64,000 nt of DNA from Flavobacterium psychrolimnae (GTDB taxonomy: Bacteria; Bacteroidota; Bacteroidia; Flavobacteriales; Flavobacteriaceae), in NCBI RefSeq assembly GCF_003312425.1, contig NZ_QNUX01000005.1, forward strand, positions 62,001 through 126,000, written 5' to 3'. Numbering within the stretch: position 1 is the stretch's first letter; every line of letters starts with the position of its first letter. This document shows positions 35,279-45,390 of this stretch, one piece after another. The position numbers were made by a program, and so were the translations under genes. The notes beneath the pieces were generated by a model. That model did not search any database, was not told the origin of the DNA, and worked only from the letters and a program-made list of their open reading frames with translations.

Positions 35279-35560
35279 TTAAAACAACTTATATATTCTG
35301 TGAATTGGGATCATCACACCTTGTTTCAACAGCACGTTTTTGTCTGTAACAGCCCAAACGGTAGTATCAACAACTTTTTTGGATTCGGTATCCTCAAAGA
35401 AAATTTTAATTTTCGAATGCTCTAAATTCCCCAGCGATAACGCTCTATTGATTTCACCTGTTCTGGTTTTTATTTCGTCAACATCGTCAAGAACATCTGT
35501 TGTTGGAAATTTAAGAAGAGCGATGTCTTCTTTATCAATGCTTTTGAATTCGTCTGTCAT
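35279..35560 (-). CDS. Conserved hypothetical protein, 93 residues
   Basis: A small acidic protein (MTDEFKSIDKEDIALLKF, later KSKIKIFFEDT-like and VWAVTDKNVLLKQGV) with no known domain. It has the look of a small cytosolic alpha/beta protein, common in Flavobacteria as an unnamed family. The codon use is ordinary. It is transcribed alone on the minus strand, at the right edge of the accessory region. Confidence 0.65.
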   Translation of the reverse strand: MTDEFKSIDKEDIALLKFPTTDVLDDVDEIKTRTGEINRALSLGNLEHSKIKIFFEDTESKKVVDTTVWAVTDKNVLLKQGVMIPIHRIYKLF

Positions 35561-35796
35561 AATCGTAAAAATTTAATTAATTATAAAATATAGTAGTTTA
35601 GCAACGCAAAAGTTAATCAATTTTATTAGCCATAATACTATATACAAAAATAAAACCTCCTTAGTTTATAACTGCCAATTTTATATTAATTTTTTCACGA
35701 CTCTTGCTCTACAACGCCTCCCAACTTTGGAATCGTTCCTGCAAAACAAGATGCGAGGATATCTAAACAGTATGATATGAGTAATACCTCATCTAA

Positions 35797-36798
35797 TTAT
35801 CTTCCGGTATAATTTGGGCAACCGAAACACTTTACATCCAAATTAAATTGATAAGTTAAAGAAAGTTCATAGATACCGCCCGTTTTTCCAATTTTGGAAG
35901 TATTTAAATCATAAGCGATACCCAATCGTAAGTGATCGTATTGTAATCCTGTAAAAAGATTAACGGATGTCAGCAACTGGCTATTCAAACCATTTTTAGC
36001 AGGATTTGTTACCGCAGTGGCACCAAAAAACATTTTCTCGAATAATATCGAAGCTCCGACATCGAGTCGGTTATAGCGTCCTTGCTGCATGTAATTTGAA
36101 GTTACAAACATTTTAGTCGCATATGGAAAAAATTTCACATCTATATAGTTTGCAAGAAGAAATTCATAACCGGTACTCAGCGAGAAAAAAGTATTCAAAG
36201 GCACGTTTCCGTCTTCGGTAAACGCAATATTAGGTTTGTTGAGATGTTTCATAGATAAACCAATCCACATACTTTCGGTATTGAAAACCATCCCTGCGCT
36301 CGCATCAAAAAAACTTACTTTGTCATTCATTAACAATGGATCAATAGAATTTGCATTAACGATTCCTGTTCTGATATTTATTTGATCCTCTAATAATAAA
36401 TTTTGAAACGCAAAAGATTTAAGTCCAAAACCAACTTCTATAGCAGGTCTGAAATCCCAATCATCGCTAATTCTTACCTTATAGGCATAATTAGCATTGA
36501 TTTGCGTAAAATTATAGTTGGTGGCATTTTCTCTTTGGTTTAAAACACTAATACCGTATCCACTATTCATGTTTTCGTTCCAAGTATTAACAAAAGCATA
36601 ATCAGTGTCAATTTTTAAATCTAAATCAGGCCATTGTTCTCTGTGAATAATACCCGTGTAGGTGGTTTCCATAAAACCTGAAAAACCAGGATTCAACGTT
36701 TCCGGTACCAAAAAATATTGTGTAAAAACAGGATCTTGCGCGTTTACTTTTGAATAAATACAACAGGATATAATTATAATAAATAGTTTAATTTTCAT
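35797..36798 (-). CDS. PorP/SprF family type IX secretion membrane protein
   Basis: 333 residues with a signal peptide (about 1-20, MKIKLFIIIISCCIYSKVNA). PorP/SprF family, recognised from QDPVFTQYFLVPETLNPGFSG, YGISVLNQRE, FDASAGMVF and GIAYDLNTSKIG. These are outer-membrane beta-barrel proteins that pair with a large type IX-secreted adhesin, here the gene upstream on the same strand. The gap is 16 bases, so the two are probably one operon. Confidence 0.92.
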   Translation of the reverse strand: MKIKLFIIIISCCIYSKVNAQDPVFTQYFLVPETLNPGFSGFMETTYTGIIHREQWPDLDLKIDTDYAFVNTWNENMNSGYGISVLNQRENATNYNFTQINANYAYKVRISDDWDFRPAIEVGFGLKSFAFQNLLLEDQINIRTGIVNANSIDPLLMNDKVSFFDASAGMVFNTESMWIGLSMKHLNKPNIAFTEDGNVPLNTFFSLSTGYEFLLANYIDVKFFPYATKMFVTSNYMQQGRYNRLDVGASILFEKMFFGATAVTNPAKNGLNSQLLTSVNLFTGLQYDHLRLGIAYDLNTSKIGKTGGIYELSLTYQFNLDVKCFGCPNYTGR

Positions 36799-36814
36799 TC
36801 TTTAATGCGTTGCT

Positions 36815-39800
36815 TTATTTGATTAATGTAAAGGCACCATCTTCAATTATGGTGTGATTGTAAAATGTTTTGGCGGTGAGTTTGAAATGGTAATTTCCAT
36901 TTTCGGCATCTAAATCTTTAATTTTTCCGTTCCAGCCACTCAAGGTTTGCCCTTTTTCACTGTGAACTAAACTACCCCACGTATCGTAGATATCTAAAGT
37001 CATTTCTATGAAACCAAGAAATACAGGGGAAAAAGTGTCGTTTACACCGTCACCATTAGGTGTAAATGCATTTGGCATCATTAGACTGTATCCTTTTTCT
37101 ACTATTAAAGTAATAGTATGAACATATTGGCAACCAAAAGGATAAGTGACTATTTGCTTTATCGTATATGTACCTGTTTTTGTGAAGATGTGTTTTGGAC
37201 TTTCTTCATCAGAAAAATTACCATCTCCAAAATCCCAAGCAATTTTTGTATAATCTCCTGTGGCTAAATTGTTGAACAAAATAGGGTCGTAAATAGAATA
37301 TAATCCATAGACATCATTCCCATAAGAAGTTGTTTCAAAGTTTGCTTCTCCCAGTACTGGTGTATCAACATTATAGGTAATATCAGCACTACAACCAAAG
37401 CTGTCAGTAACACTAAATATAATCAAACCATTATTATTGGTATTCATTATTTCATTGTTAGCACCAGTCACAACACCGTCAGACCAGCTTAATTGATATG
37501 GAGGAACACCGCCTTTTACCTTTCCTACAAATGTTTGTCGGACGTATTTAGTGTCGCAATCAAAATCATTTAAAACTTCAATGGTAGGCGTCAGTTGCTC
37601 AAATCGAATAATTTTCCAAGATTCCGACTTTTTACAGCCGTTCGCATCAGTGACCGTTACGGTATAATTTTCAGGAGGTAGGTTTTGAAGATCTTCAGTA
37701 GTAGCTCCGTTTGACCACGAGAATGTAAATGGTGGCGCACCTCCGGTTACGACTAAATTAATCGCTCCTGTATTCGCATCCAAACAATTTAAAGGATTAG
37801 AAACATCAGCTCGCAACTCTAATGGTAAAGGTTCTGTAATGATAAATGTTTCCTTTATTTTACACAATTTACCGTCAGTAATTGTCACCGTATATTTTCC
37901 GGGTCCGATATTATTTCGATCCATGCCGGCAGTTGCATTATCATCCCAAACTAAAGTTACCGGAGCTTTACCTCCAACAAGATTCAGTCTGATATAAGCG
38001 TCTTTTTCACCAAAACAAGAAATCTGTTTAATATCAGGATTTATCGTAAATATCGGCGCATTATCTATCGTAATATTAAATTGTTTTTCACAGCCTAATG
38101 AATCTGTAATGGTAATTATATAAGTTCCTGCCGATAAATTATTCTGAACACGTCCTATACCTAAATTACTCCATTTGATCAGATATGGGTTTCCAGTTGA
38201 AAATGGAATTCCTCCACCTATATTGGTAATAGTGATAGACGCATTGGCATCATTATAACAAGCTATTTCAGTTTTAGTATAAGTAATAAATAGTTCATTG
38301 TTTTGAAGTAAAACAACTTGTAAATCCTTTCTACATCCTGAATTATCAGTTACTGTTAATCGGTATGTTCCCGCTTCCACATTTCGCAGATTTTGAAGCG
38401 TACTGTTGAATCCGTTTGGTCCGGTCCAACGGTAATTGTAATTTAATATTCCCGGGGAAATTTCAGTAGCTCTTCCGCCAGTTGCTTCCACATTAATTTC
38501 TCCTGTAAAGTCTCCGTAACATAAAATATTCACTTGACTGATTAAATTCACTTTCAATATTGGAGGCTCAATAATAGTAAATGTTTCAGTTAGTGTATCA
38601 CAATTATTTGCTTCAGTAATTGTTACTTTATAAACTCCGGGAGACAAATTATCAAGATTTCCGGAAGTTGTATAAGGTATGCCATTTTTGGTCCAAACAT
38701 AGTTGTAAGGCAAAGTTCCTCCGTTAGTTGTTAAAGTTATCTTCCCATCATTGTTTCCAAAACATGTTATATCATTTTTAAACCCTGAAAAAGCAAATTT
38801 ATCAGGTTCACTAATCGTATAACTTCTGATAAAAGGACAATTTCCGTTATCAATAACCCGTAATGTGTAAACTCCGGGCTGCAAATTAGAAATATCTTCA
38901 TCCGAACTAGTAAAACCATTGGGTCCAGTCCATGAAAATGAATATGGTTTTCCAGTTGAAAATGGGATTCCACCACTAACAGCTATATTTAAAGATCCAT
39001 TGTTGGCACCAAAACAAGTTGCGTTTTTAATAGTATCAATTACATTTATCAATGAATTAACTAGTATTGTAACTGTAAAATTAGGTCCCGGGCAACTGCC
39101 AGATATAGGTGAAACCGTATACGTTACAGTGGCAGGATTTGAGGTATTATTAGTTAGTGTTTGACTGATATTTGTTTGGGGTGAAAATTGTGCTGTAGCT
39201 CCACTTATTGCACCTGCGGGAGAAACCGTCGGCGTTGACCAAGTGTATGTGGTACCTGATGGGACATTATCCGTTCCGTCACTCACTGGCCTTACTTGAA
39301 AGGTTTCGCCACTACAAATTTTTAATTCCTTGGGCTTTATAATAGGTGAAAGCACCAAATTAACTGAAAAGTTTGCTGTTTTGGTTGTAGTTCCACAACT
39401 ATTGGTTACACTGAAAATAGCTTGATAATTTCCACTGGCAGAATAATTGATTGATCCTGGATTTAGAGATGTAGATGAGGAAGGAAAACCGCCAGGAAAG
39501 CTCCAAAGATAGGTTACTTCCGAACTTGGTGAACAAGTCTCTAAGACTGTTCCCACTGGTCTGATGGTTGCCGAATTACAAAAATCAGATATGGGACTCA
39601 ATGTGGTAACAGGTGGTTTTTTCACTTGAATTATCTCCGTAATTGACCGGTCAATACCACAGGAATTTCTTGTTGTTAATCTAAGATAATAAGTACCTGG
39701 CGTTATAAAATTAAAAACCGGGTTTTTTGATGAAGGTCCTGTACCGTTCGTAAAATTCCATTGACCGGTTCCTTTTCCACAAAAACCCTCAAAATAATTT

Positions 39801-41200
39801 ACAATCTCCCAATAATAACTTTCGGCTCCACAGCTAAGACTAGTATCAGTAGTATTTGTAATTTGTACATTGCTTGAAGCACAAGCATTTCCATAGGTAA
39901 ATCTTGGCTGTAATACAGGCTCGACACATACCCATCTGCTAAAAGAAGTCCCTTTACCGCATGGTGTTTCTGCAGATAATGTAATTTTATATTTCCCCGG
40001 TAATGCATATATGTGAGTTGGATTTACATCTCTGGAAGGTGCGCTTCCATCACCAAAATCCCAAGTATATACATTAAAAGTACTACAATCATTTGTATAT
40101 CCGGCAACTGTTGAATTACTGAAATAAACAGATGTATTAGCGCATACAATACTATTAACATTAAAGCTTATAGTAGGCACATCTAAGATAATAATGGGAC
40201 CTGCAGTTAGGTAAGTACTTCCACAGGATGTTGATATTGTTAAACCTACTGTGTTACCAGAAGGACAATTAAATCTTGTAAAAGTATGCGGAATAGGGAA
40301 ATTTTGAGAAGCTGACGGATTTGCTGCATTATAATAAGGAGAGCTTTCTAATTGGACTTGAGTATAATTTTTAATTGTCCCATCACCATAATTAACTTGA
40401 TATTTTGTATCTGAGGGGTTAAGGGCCCATGATCCAATAGCAAATTCCATAGGAGCAACAGGTAAACATAAATTAGTAGTATTACCAGGAGCTATGAGAG
40501 CCCCGATTGGATTATTAGAATTCTTAACTATATAAATAATAGAATTATTGCAACTATTACTTCCAATTCCTGTTACAATCATATTAAATGACCCTAACTT
40601 CATATAGGTATGCGTTCTGGGGAAAGTAACATTTGTTTCTACACTACCATCGCCCCAATCTACGGTATAAGATGTAATGCAGGATATTGAAGTAGAATTA
40701 TTACCAACATTTATAGTGTATTTCAGATCTGAATTATTATCACCACACTTTTCAAAAGGAGCGCTCGAACCTGAAGGAGCATTTAAGTTTACAAATTTTA
40801 AATCTGGTTTCTGTTTAACCGAAATAACTTTTGCTATGGAACTAATCCCTCCATTAGTATCAGTAACTGTTAGCTTTACATTGAAATTCTGCATACCACA
40901 ACCAAGTGCTGTAAAAATATGGGTAGGATTAACAACTGAGGATTTATTTCCATCACCAAAATCCCATTCATATTTAAAAGGAGCGTCTCCAGCTACTGTA
41001 GATGTAAATGCTATTGGAGTTCCGGAACAGCTGCCATCATTATTAAAACTAAAAGAAACAACAGGTGCTACTAATTCACTTTTATAAACTGTATGTGTTA
41101 TTTTTTTTGTATGATTTTTATCGAAGTTATTATTATTTCCAAAAACAGAAACAGTAATCAATAAAAAAAAGATATGTGAAAGAAAATAAAGATTCCTCAT
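36815..41200 (-). CDS. Giant PKD/SprB-repeat surface protein with T9SS type B sorting domain
   Basis: 1461 residues. Signal peptide (about 1-21), several PKD domains in the first 600 residues (YEWDFGDGNKSSVVNPTHIF, VYTWDFGDGSAPS), and about six SprB-type repeats (about 730-1270), each with a C-x-G-x-x-x-G start and an ending like VTDSNGC. The C-terminus (from about 1370) has MPNAFTPNGDGVNDTFSPVF and ends in the CHU_C/gliding-motility domain, a type B T9SS signal. Probably a secreted or cell-surface adhesin/gliding protein. It is the partner of the PorP/SprF gene downstream. Confidence 0.92.
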   Translation of the reverse strand: MRNLYFLSHIFFLLITVSVFGNNNNFDKNHTKKITHTVYKSELVAPVVSFSFNNDGSCSGTPIAFTSTVAGDAPFKYEWDFGDGNKSSVVNPTHIFTALGCGMQNFNVKLTVTDTNGGISSIAKVISVKQKPDLKFVNLNAPSGSSAPFEKCGDNNSDLKYTINVGNNSTSISCITSYTVDWGDGSVETNVTFPRTHTYMKLGSFNMIVTGIGSNSCNNSIIYIVKNSNNPIGALIAPGNTTNLCLPVAPMEFAIGSWALNPSDTKYQVNYGDGTIKNYTQVQLESSPYYNAANPSASQNFPIPHTFTRFNCPSGNTVGLTISTSCGSTYLTAGPIIILDVPTISFNVNSIVCANTSVYFSNSTVAGYTNDCSTFNVYTWDFGDGSAPSRDVNPTHIYALPGKYKITLSAETPCGKGTSFSRWVCVEPVLQPRFTYGNACASSNVQITNTTDTSLSCGAESYYWEIVNYFEGFCGKGTGQWNFTNGTGPSSKNPVFNFITPGTYYLRLTTRNSCGIDRSITEIIQVKKPPVTTLSPISDFCNSATIRPVGTVLETCSPSSEVTYLWSFPGGFPSSSTSLNPGSINYSASGNYQAIFSVTNSCGTTTKTANFSVNLVLSPIIKPKELKICSGETFQVRPVSDGTDNVPSGTTYTWSTPTVSPAGAISGATAQFSPQTNISQTLTNNTSNPATVTYTVSPISGSCPGPNFTVTILVNSLINVIDTIKNATCFGANNGSLNIAVSGGIPFSTGKPYSFSWTGPNGFTSSDEDISNLQPGVYTLRVIDNGNCPFIRSYTISEPDKFAFSGFKNDITCFGNNDGKITLTTNGGTLPYNYVWTKNGIPYTTSGNLDNLSPGVYKVTITEANNCDTLTETFTIIEPPILKVNLISQVNILCYGDFTGEINVEATGGRATEISPGILNYNYRWTGPNGFNSTLQNLRNVEAGTYRLTVTDNSGCRKDLQVVLLQNNELFITYTKTEIACYNDANASITITNIGGGIPFSTGNPYLIKWSNLGIGRVQNNLSAGTYIITITDSLGCEKQFNITIDNAPIFTINPDIKQISCFGEKDAYIRLNLVGGKAPVTLVWDDNATAGMDRNNIGPGKYTVTITDGKLCKIKETFIITEPLPLELRADVSNPLNCLDANTGAINLVVTGGAPPFTFSWSNGATTEDLQNLPPENYTVTVTDANGCKKSESWKIIRFEQLTPTIEVLNDFDCDTKYVRQTFVGKVKGGVPPYQLSWSDGVVTGANNEIMNTNNNGLIIFSVTDSFGCSADITYNVDTPVLGEANFETTSYGNDVYGLYSIYDPILFNNLATGDYTKIAWDFGDGNFSDEESPKHIFTKTGTYTIKQIVTYPFGCQYVHTITLIVEKGYSLMMPNAFTPNGDGVNDTFSPVFLGFIEMTLDIYDTWGSLVHSEKGQTLSGWNGKIKDLDAENGNYHFKLTAKTFYNHTIIEDGAFTLIK

Positions 41201-41584
41201 GTAATAAAATTCGTTAATTTATGAGGTAAAAATATATATTTTTTTTCCAATTTGGTATGATATCAATTCTTATTATTTTGTTTTTTTTCATAATACATAT
41301 CTTATAACACAATTCAACTCATAAAAACCAAGAAATAGCATGAGAATTATCAAAATTAGGTTAAATCAGAACAAACAAAATCATCTGACTTTAATCCACA
41401 TTTAAAATACTGTCGACTATAATTGTTTTTAAACTAATAGCAATGCAGCTAACTTAAAACCAAATTGTCATTTTTAAATTATAAATCCGTAACAAATGAT
41501 AGTTTTCAAAACCTAAAAAAACATAGTAACCCTATTTTCTACTCTTTATAAAATTCACTATTTTTGCAGTCTAAAATTTAAGTC
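41201..41584. other. Divergent intergenic region
   Basis: 384 AT-rich bases between the divergent surface-protein operon and aguB. A -7 box, TATTTTTG, lies at 41559-41566 in front of aguB, followed by GCAGTC. No other feature is supported. Confidence 0.5.
41559..41566 (+). promoter_or_regulatory. aguB promoter -7 box
   Basis: TATTTTTG fits TAnnTTTG, 18 bases before the aguB ATG. It is followed by GCAGTC, as is the box before aguA. No convincing -33 TTG was located. Confidence 0.5.
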
Positions 41585-42472
41585 ATGCCAAATAAGAAAT
41601 ATAAAATAGCGGTCATTCAATTGAATCTTAATGATATTGCCGAAAACAACTTGAAAAAATGTATAAGTTGGGTTCGCGATGCCGCCAACCTTGGTGCCGA
41701 AGTAATTTCGTTGCCGGAATTATACAGCAGTCATTATTTTTGTCAAAGTGAAGATGTAGATAATTTTGCTTTGGCAGAACCATTATACAGTACTTCGTTT
41801 ATTGCTTTTAGCGCTTTGGCAAAAGAGTTAGGTGTGGTGATTATTGTTCCTTTCTTCGAAAAAAGAATGGCAGGAATTTACCATAATAGTGCGTACATAA
41901 TTGACACGGACGGTTCCGAGGCAGGATTGTACCGCAAAATGCACATTCCTGACGATCCTCATTTTTATGAAAAATTCTATTTCACGCCTGGCGATTTGGG
42001 TTTCAAAACAATACCAACCAAAAAAGGAAAAATAGGAACTTTAATTTGTTGGGATCAATGGTATCCGGAAGCAGCTCGTTTGACGGCGTTACAAGGTGCC
42101 GAAGTGTTGTTTTACCCAACGGCAATTGGATGGCATCCACAAGAAAAAGAGCAATACGGTGAAAACCAACATGGTGCTTGGATGAGTGTTATGAAAGGTC
42201 ACGCGGTTGCCAATGGTGTTTATGTTGCAGCGGCAAATAGAATTGGTTTAGAGCAATACTTGCCTGATACAGCGGGAATTCAGTTTTGGGGATCTTCGTT
42301 TATTGCGGGACCACAAGGTGAAATTTTGGCGCAAGCCTCACACGACAAAGAGGAAATCATGATTGCCGAAGTAGATTTAGACCTACAAGAAAATGTACGT
42401 CAGAACTGGCCATTTTTCAGAGACAGAAGAATAGACGCTTTTGGTGATATTACAAAAAGAGCGATTGACTAA
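41585..42472 (+). CDS. aguB: N-carbamoylputrescine amidase
   Basis: A 295-residue nitrilase-fold hydrolase. The catalytic triad Glu (SLPELYSSHY), Lys (LYRKMHIPDDPHFYEKFY) and Cys (GTLICWDQWYPEAARL) is intact. The DDPHFYEKFYF and GNPHGxW-type segments mark the N-carbamoylputrescine branch, which makes putrescine. Its partner AguA is encoded at 44264-45304. Confidence 0.93.
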   Translation: MPNKKYKIAVIQLNLNDIAENNLKKCISWVRDAANLGAEVISLPELYSSHYFCQSEDVDNFALAEPLYSTSFIAFSALAKELGVVIIVPFFEKRMAGIYHNSAYIIDTDGSEAGLYRKMHIPDDPHFYEKFYFTPGDLGFKTIPTKKGKIGTLICWDQWYPEAARLTALQGAEVLFYPTAIGWHPQEKEQYGENQHGAWMSVMKGHAVANGVYVAAANRIGLEQYLPDTAGIQFWGSSFIAGPQGEILAQASHDKEEIMIAEVDLDLQENVRQNWPFFRDRRIDAFGDITKRAID

Positions 42473-42490
42473 ATCGTTTTTCGATAATAA

Positions 42491-42530
42491 AAAAATCCCT
42501 GCTGAGAAATAATTCTAAGCAGGGATTTTT
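42491..42530 (+). terminator. Terminator between aguB and the next gene
   Basis: Inverted repeat AAAAATCCCTGCT / AGCAGGGATTTTT around a 14-base loop. Both flanks are A/T-rich, so it can serve convergent transcription of aguB and the lipoprotein gene at 42552. Confidence 0.85.
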
Positions 42531-42551
42531 ATTTAAAGTAAACTTCTAAAT

Positions 42552-44078
42552 CTAATTCAAATCTGGTTGGAATATTTTAACCACACCGTCGCCTTCACTG
42601 CTTACTACCACTAAACTTCTTTTGGTAGGACTTTTTGAAGCTGGAATAAAAAGCAATCCTTCTGGAGCATCACCGGTTTTAAAAGTCTGTAAAAATTTTG
42701 GAGCGGAAGGATTCGAAACATCATATACCATAACGGCATCTACTCGTTCCAATCCAACAAAAAGAATCGTTTTATCGCCCATTTTAGTCACCACAACTGA
42801 TTCTGGCTCTACTGATTTATCATCACTTCTGGCATCATCATAAATACCCAATTCTTGTGCTTTCTTGTCTAATTCATTTTTACTGTCGAATACTATTTCA
42901 CCTGTGTTTCCATTCCAAATAGAGAAAGAACGTGCTCCAAAAGAAACTAATTCGTCAAAATCACCATCGCCGTCTGTATCACCCATTTTAGTATTAATAT
43001 TCAATCTTCCCATACTTGCCTCTGCCTTTAAAGCTGCAGCATTAGGAAATGCAATTGGATCCAGAACAACCGAAGAACTACTGATTCTTTTTACATCTAC
43101 AAAAGCTGAATATTCTCTGGCATCTCCTTCATTTGCCGTAACAAAATAAGGAATTTTATTGATTTCAAAATTAGTGATAGCGTCCGGTTGAAACATTCCT
43201 TTTAGTTTCCATGTATTAGCCAAAACGCCACCATCTTTATCGCTGATATCGATAGCATTATCGGCAAAATTATAATCTTTATAACCTAACGGAAAAATAT
43301 TCGTGATCGTTTTAGTAGCCAAATCAATTTTAGCCACTCCGTTATTTTCTTGTAAAGTAACCCAAGCCGTTTTTGAATCAGCAGAAATCGTGATGTATTC
43401 CGGTTCAATATCAGAAGTGAAATTATTTGTTGGACTTGCAATTCTGAATCCTTTCGTTTTCAATGTACTCAATTGATTGCTAAAACTTCCGAAATTTAAA
43501 GTCGTAACCGCATAATTAGCATTAACGGCAATAATAGATACAGAACCGTCCGGATCTATTGAATATGTATCATTTGGTTCTCCTTCATTAGCAGTCATGA
43601 TGAAATTTCCGTCAGGAGAAAATGTAATCATGTCCGGCAAAGCACCAACTGTAATTTCTTTGATGACACTGTAATTAGACGTATCAAAAACGACCACTTT
43701 TCCGGCATCTTGCTTATTTGGTTTTGCTTCTAATGCTACAGCTAATTTTCCATTATAAGTAGTAACACTGTTTGAAGTTCCATTAAACGAAGTTAAATCG
43801 ATACTTGTCAGAAAAACTGGACTGGATGGATTAGATAAATCTATAACATCAATCCTATTCGTATTACTGTTGTTTACGGTAAATAATTTTTTAGAAACTT
43901 CATCATAGGCACTTATTTCAGCAGCTCCGGCGCCACCAATCGTAATAGAACCAATTTCTTTGAAAGTTGCTGCATTTTCATTTACAACCAACTCTGGAGA
44001 ATCCTCCTTGTTAGAGTCATTTTCGCAACTTGACAATACCATAATTGCCGCGAGTAGTGTAATACCATATTTTTTCAT
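42552..44078 (-). CDS. Choice-of-anchor I family lipoprotein
   Basis: 508 residues. Lipoprotein signal MKKYGITLLAAIMVLSSC (lipidated Cys18), then beta-propeller-like repeats of the choice-of-anchor I domain (LFTVNNSNTNRIDVIDLSNP, MITFSPDGNFIMTANEGEP, DGDGDFDELVSFGARSFSIW, ESVVVTKMGDKTILFVGLER). The domain is found in secreted bacterial proteins, some with phosphatase or nuclease partners; no catalytic motif is visible here. It sits between aguB and aguA on the other strand. Confidence 0.85.
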   Translation of the reverse strand: MKKYGITLLAAIMVLSSCENDSNKEDSPELVVNENAATFKEIGSITIGGAGAAEISAYDEVSKKLFTVNNSNTNRIDVIDLSNPSSPVFLTSIDLTSFNGTSNSVTTYNGKLAVALEAKPNKQDAGKVVVFDTSNYSVIKEITVGALPDMITFSPDGNFIMTANEGEPNDTYSIDPDGSVSIIAVNANYAVTTLNFGSFSNQLSTLKTKGFRIASPTNNFTSDIEPEYITISADSKTAWVTLQENNGVAKIDLATKTITNIFPLGYKDYNFADNAIDISDKDGGVLANTWKLKGMFQPDAITNFEINKIPYFVTANEGDAREYSAFVDVKRISSSSVVLDPIAFPNAAALKAEASMGRLNINTKMGDTDGDGDFDELVSFGARSFSIWNGNTGEIVFDSKNELDKKAQELGIYDDARSDDKSVEPESVVVTKMGDKTILFVGLERVDAVMVYDVSNPSAPKFLQTFKTGDAPEGLLFIPASKSPTKRSLVVVSSEGDGVVKIFQPDLN

Positions 44079-44231
44079 AACTGTAATTTTTAAATTTTTT
44101 CAAAAATAACCAGCTGAAACCCGACTAGAATTAACTAAATATTATATAATCATTACCAAAACTATTCTTATAAATTTATGAGTTGCCCAAAATGAATGGT
44201 GGCTAACTATTTTAAAATCCTACTGAATGTT

Positions 44232-44239
44232 TATATTTG
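44232..44239 (+). promoter_or_regulatory. aguA promoter -7 box
   Basis: TATATTTG fits TAnnTTTG, 24 bases before the aguA ATG, and is followed by GCAGTC, as before aguB. Confidence 0.5.
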
Positions 44240-44263
44240 CAGTCTTTAAATTAGAAACGCTGT

Positions 44264-45304
44264 ATGACTACAAATAATAGAAGATTCCCTGCCGAATGGG
44301 AAAAGCAACAAGGAATTTTACTGTGTTTTCCTCACAACGGTAAGGATTGGCCAGGAAAATACGAAGCCGTTCAATGGGCTTTTGTGGAATTCATTAAAAA
44401 AGTAGCCACTTTCGAAACTGTTTTTTTAGTGGTTGCCGATGAAAACCAAAAAGAAAAAGTCAATACGATGTTGGAAACAGCTCATGTTGAACTGACTAAC
44501 GTTTCATACATCATTCATAAAACCAATAGAAGTTGGATGCGTGATTCGGGACCTATTATCGTTAAAAACGGAACCGAAAGAGAAGCTTTGAACTTTAATT
44601 TTAATGGCTGGGCCAAATATAAAAACATTCAATTGGACAAGTTTGTTCCTGCCAAAGTGGGTGAATTTCTTAATATTCCTGTGACTCAAGTCATGTACAA
44701 AGGAAAGCCGGTAATTGTAGAAGGTGGCGCGATTGATACTAACGGAAGAGGAACTTTATTGACTTCGGAAGAATGTTTGATGCATCCCGATATTCAGGTT
44801 CGGAATCCAAATTTCACTAAAACAGATTACGAAGCGGTTTTCAAGGAATACCTTGGAATTACAAATGTGATTTGGTTAGGCGACGGAATTGAAGGCGATG
44901 ATACGCACGGTCATATTGATGATTTATGCCGATTTGTAAACGAAGATACGATTGTCACAATTGTAGAAACAGATCCAACGGATAACAACTACAAACCATT
45001 ACAAGACAACTTAAAACGCTTGCAAAACGCCAAACTGGAAAATGGAAAATCACCTGTAATTGTGGTTTTACCAATGCCAAAACGCTTGGAATTTGATGGC
45101 TTGAGATTGCCAGCGAGTTATGCTAATTTCCTGATTTTGAACAATTGTGTTTTGGTTCCTACTTTTAACGACAGTAATGACCGAAAAGCATTGAATATAC
45201 TTGCAGAATGTTTTCCGGACAGAGAAATCATCGGGATAAGCGCTACTGATTTTATTTGGGGTTTTGGAACGTTGCATTGCTTAAGTCAGCAAATTCCAGA
45301 ATAG
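44264..45304 (+). CDS. aguA: Agmatine deiminase
   Basis: 346 residues. Converts agmatine to N-carbamoylputrescine. Peptidyl-arginine-deiminase fold: the MRDSGPIIV motif, EGGAIDTNGRGTLLTSEEC, GIEGDDTHGHIDD and the catalytic Cys in GFGTLHCLSQQ are all present. It works with AguB to give putrescine. It is followed by a strong terminator. Confidence 0.94.
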   Translation: MTTNNRRFPAEWEKQQGILLCFPHNGKDWPGKYEAVQWAFVEFIKKVATFETVFLVVADENQKEKVNTMLETAHVELTNVSYIIHKTNRSWMRDSGPIIVKNGTEREALNFNFNGWAKYKNIQLDKFVPAKVGEFLNIPVTQVMYKGKPVIVEGGAIDTNGRGTLLTSEECLMHPDIQVRNPNFTKTDYEAVFKEYLGITNVIWLGDGIEGDDTHGHIDDLCRFVNEDTIVTIVETDPTDNNYKPLQDNLKRLQNAKLENGKSPVIVVLPMPKRLEFDGLRLPASYANFLILNNCVLVPTFNDSNDRKALNILAECFPDREIIGISATDFIWGFGTLHCLSQQIPE

Positions 45305-45330
45305 ATTTAGAAAAAAAATTGATTATATAA

Positions 45331-45368
45331 AAAAAGACTTGTAACACTAATTGCTACAAGTCTTTTTT
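45331..45368 (+). terminator. Terminator between aguA and the M1 peptidase gene
   Basis: Perfect stem AAAAAGACTTGTA / TACAAGTCTTTTT with an 11-base loop and A/T-runs on both sides, so it can act on both strands for these convergent genes. Confidence 0.9.
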
Positions 45369-45390
45369 ATTTTAATTGTATTTCTAAATA

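Noticed and set aside
40677-41087. A 136-codon plus-strand frame inside the giant surface-protein gene
   Set aside because: Shadow of the real minus-strand gene, which has clear PKD domains here.
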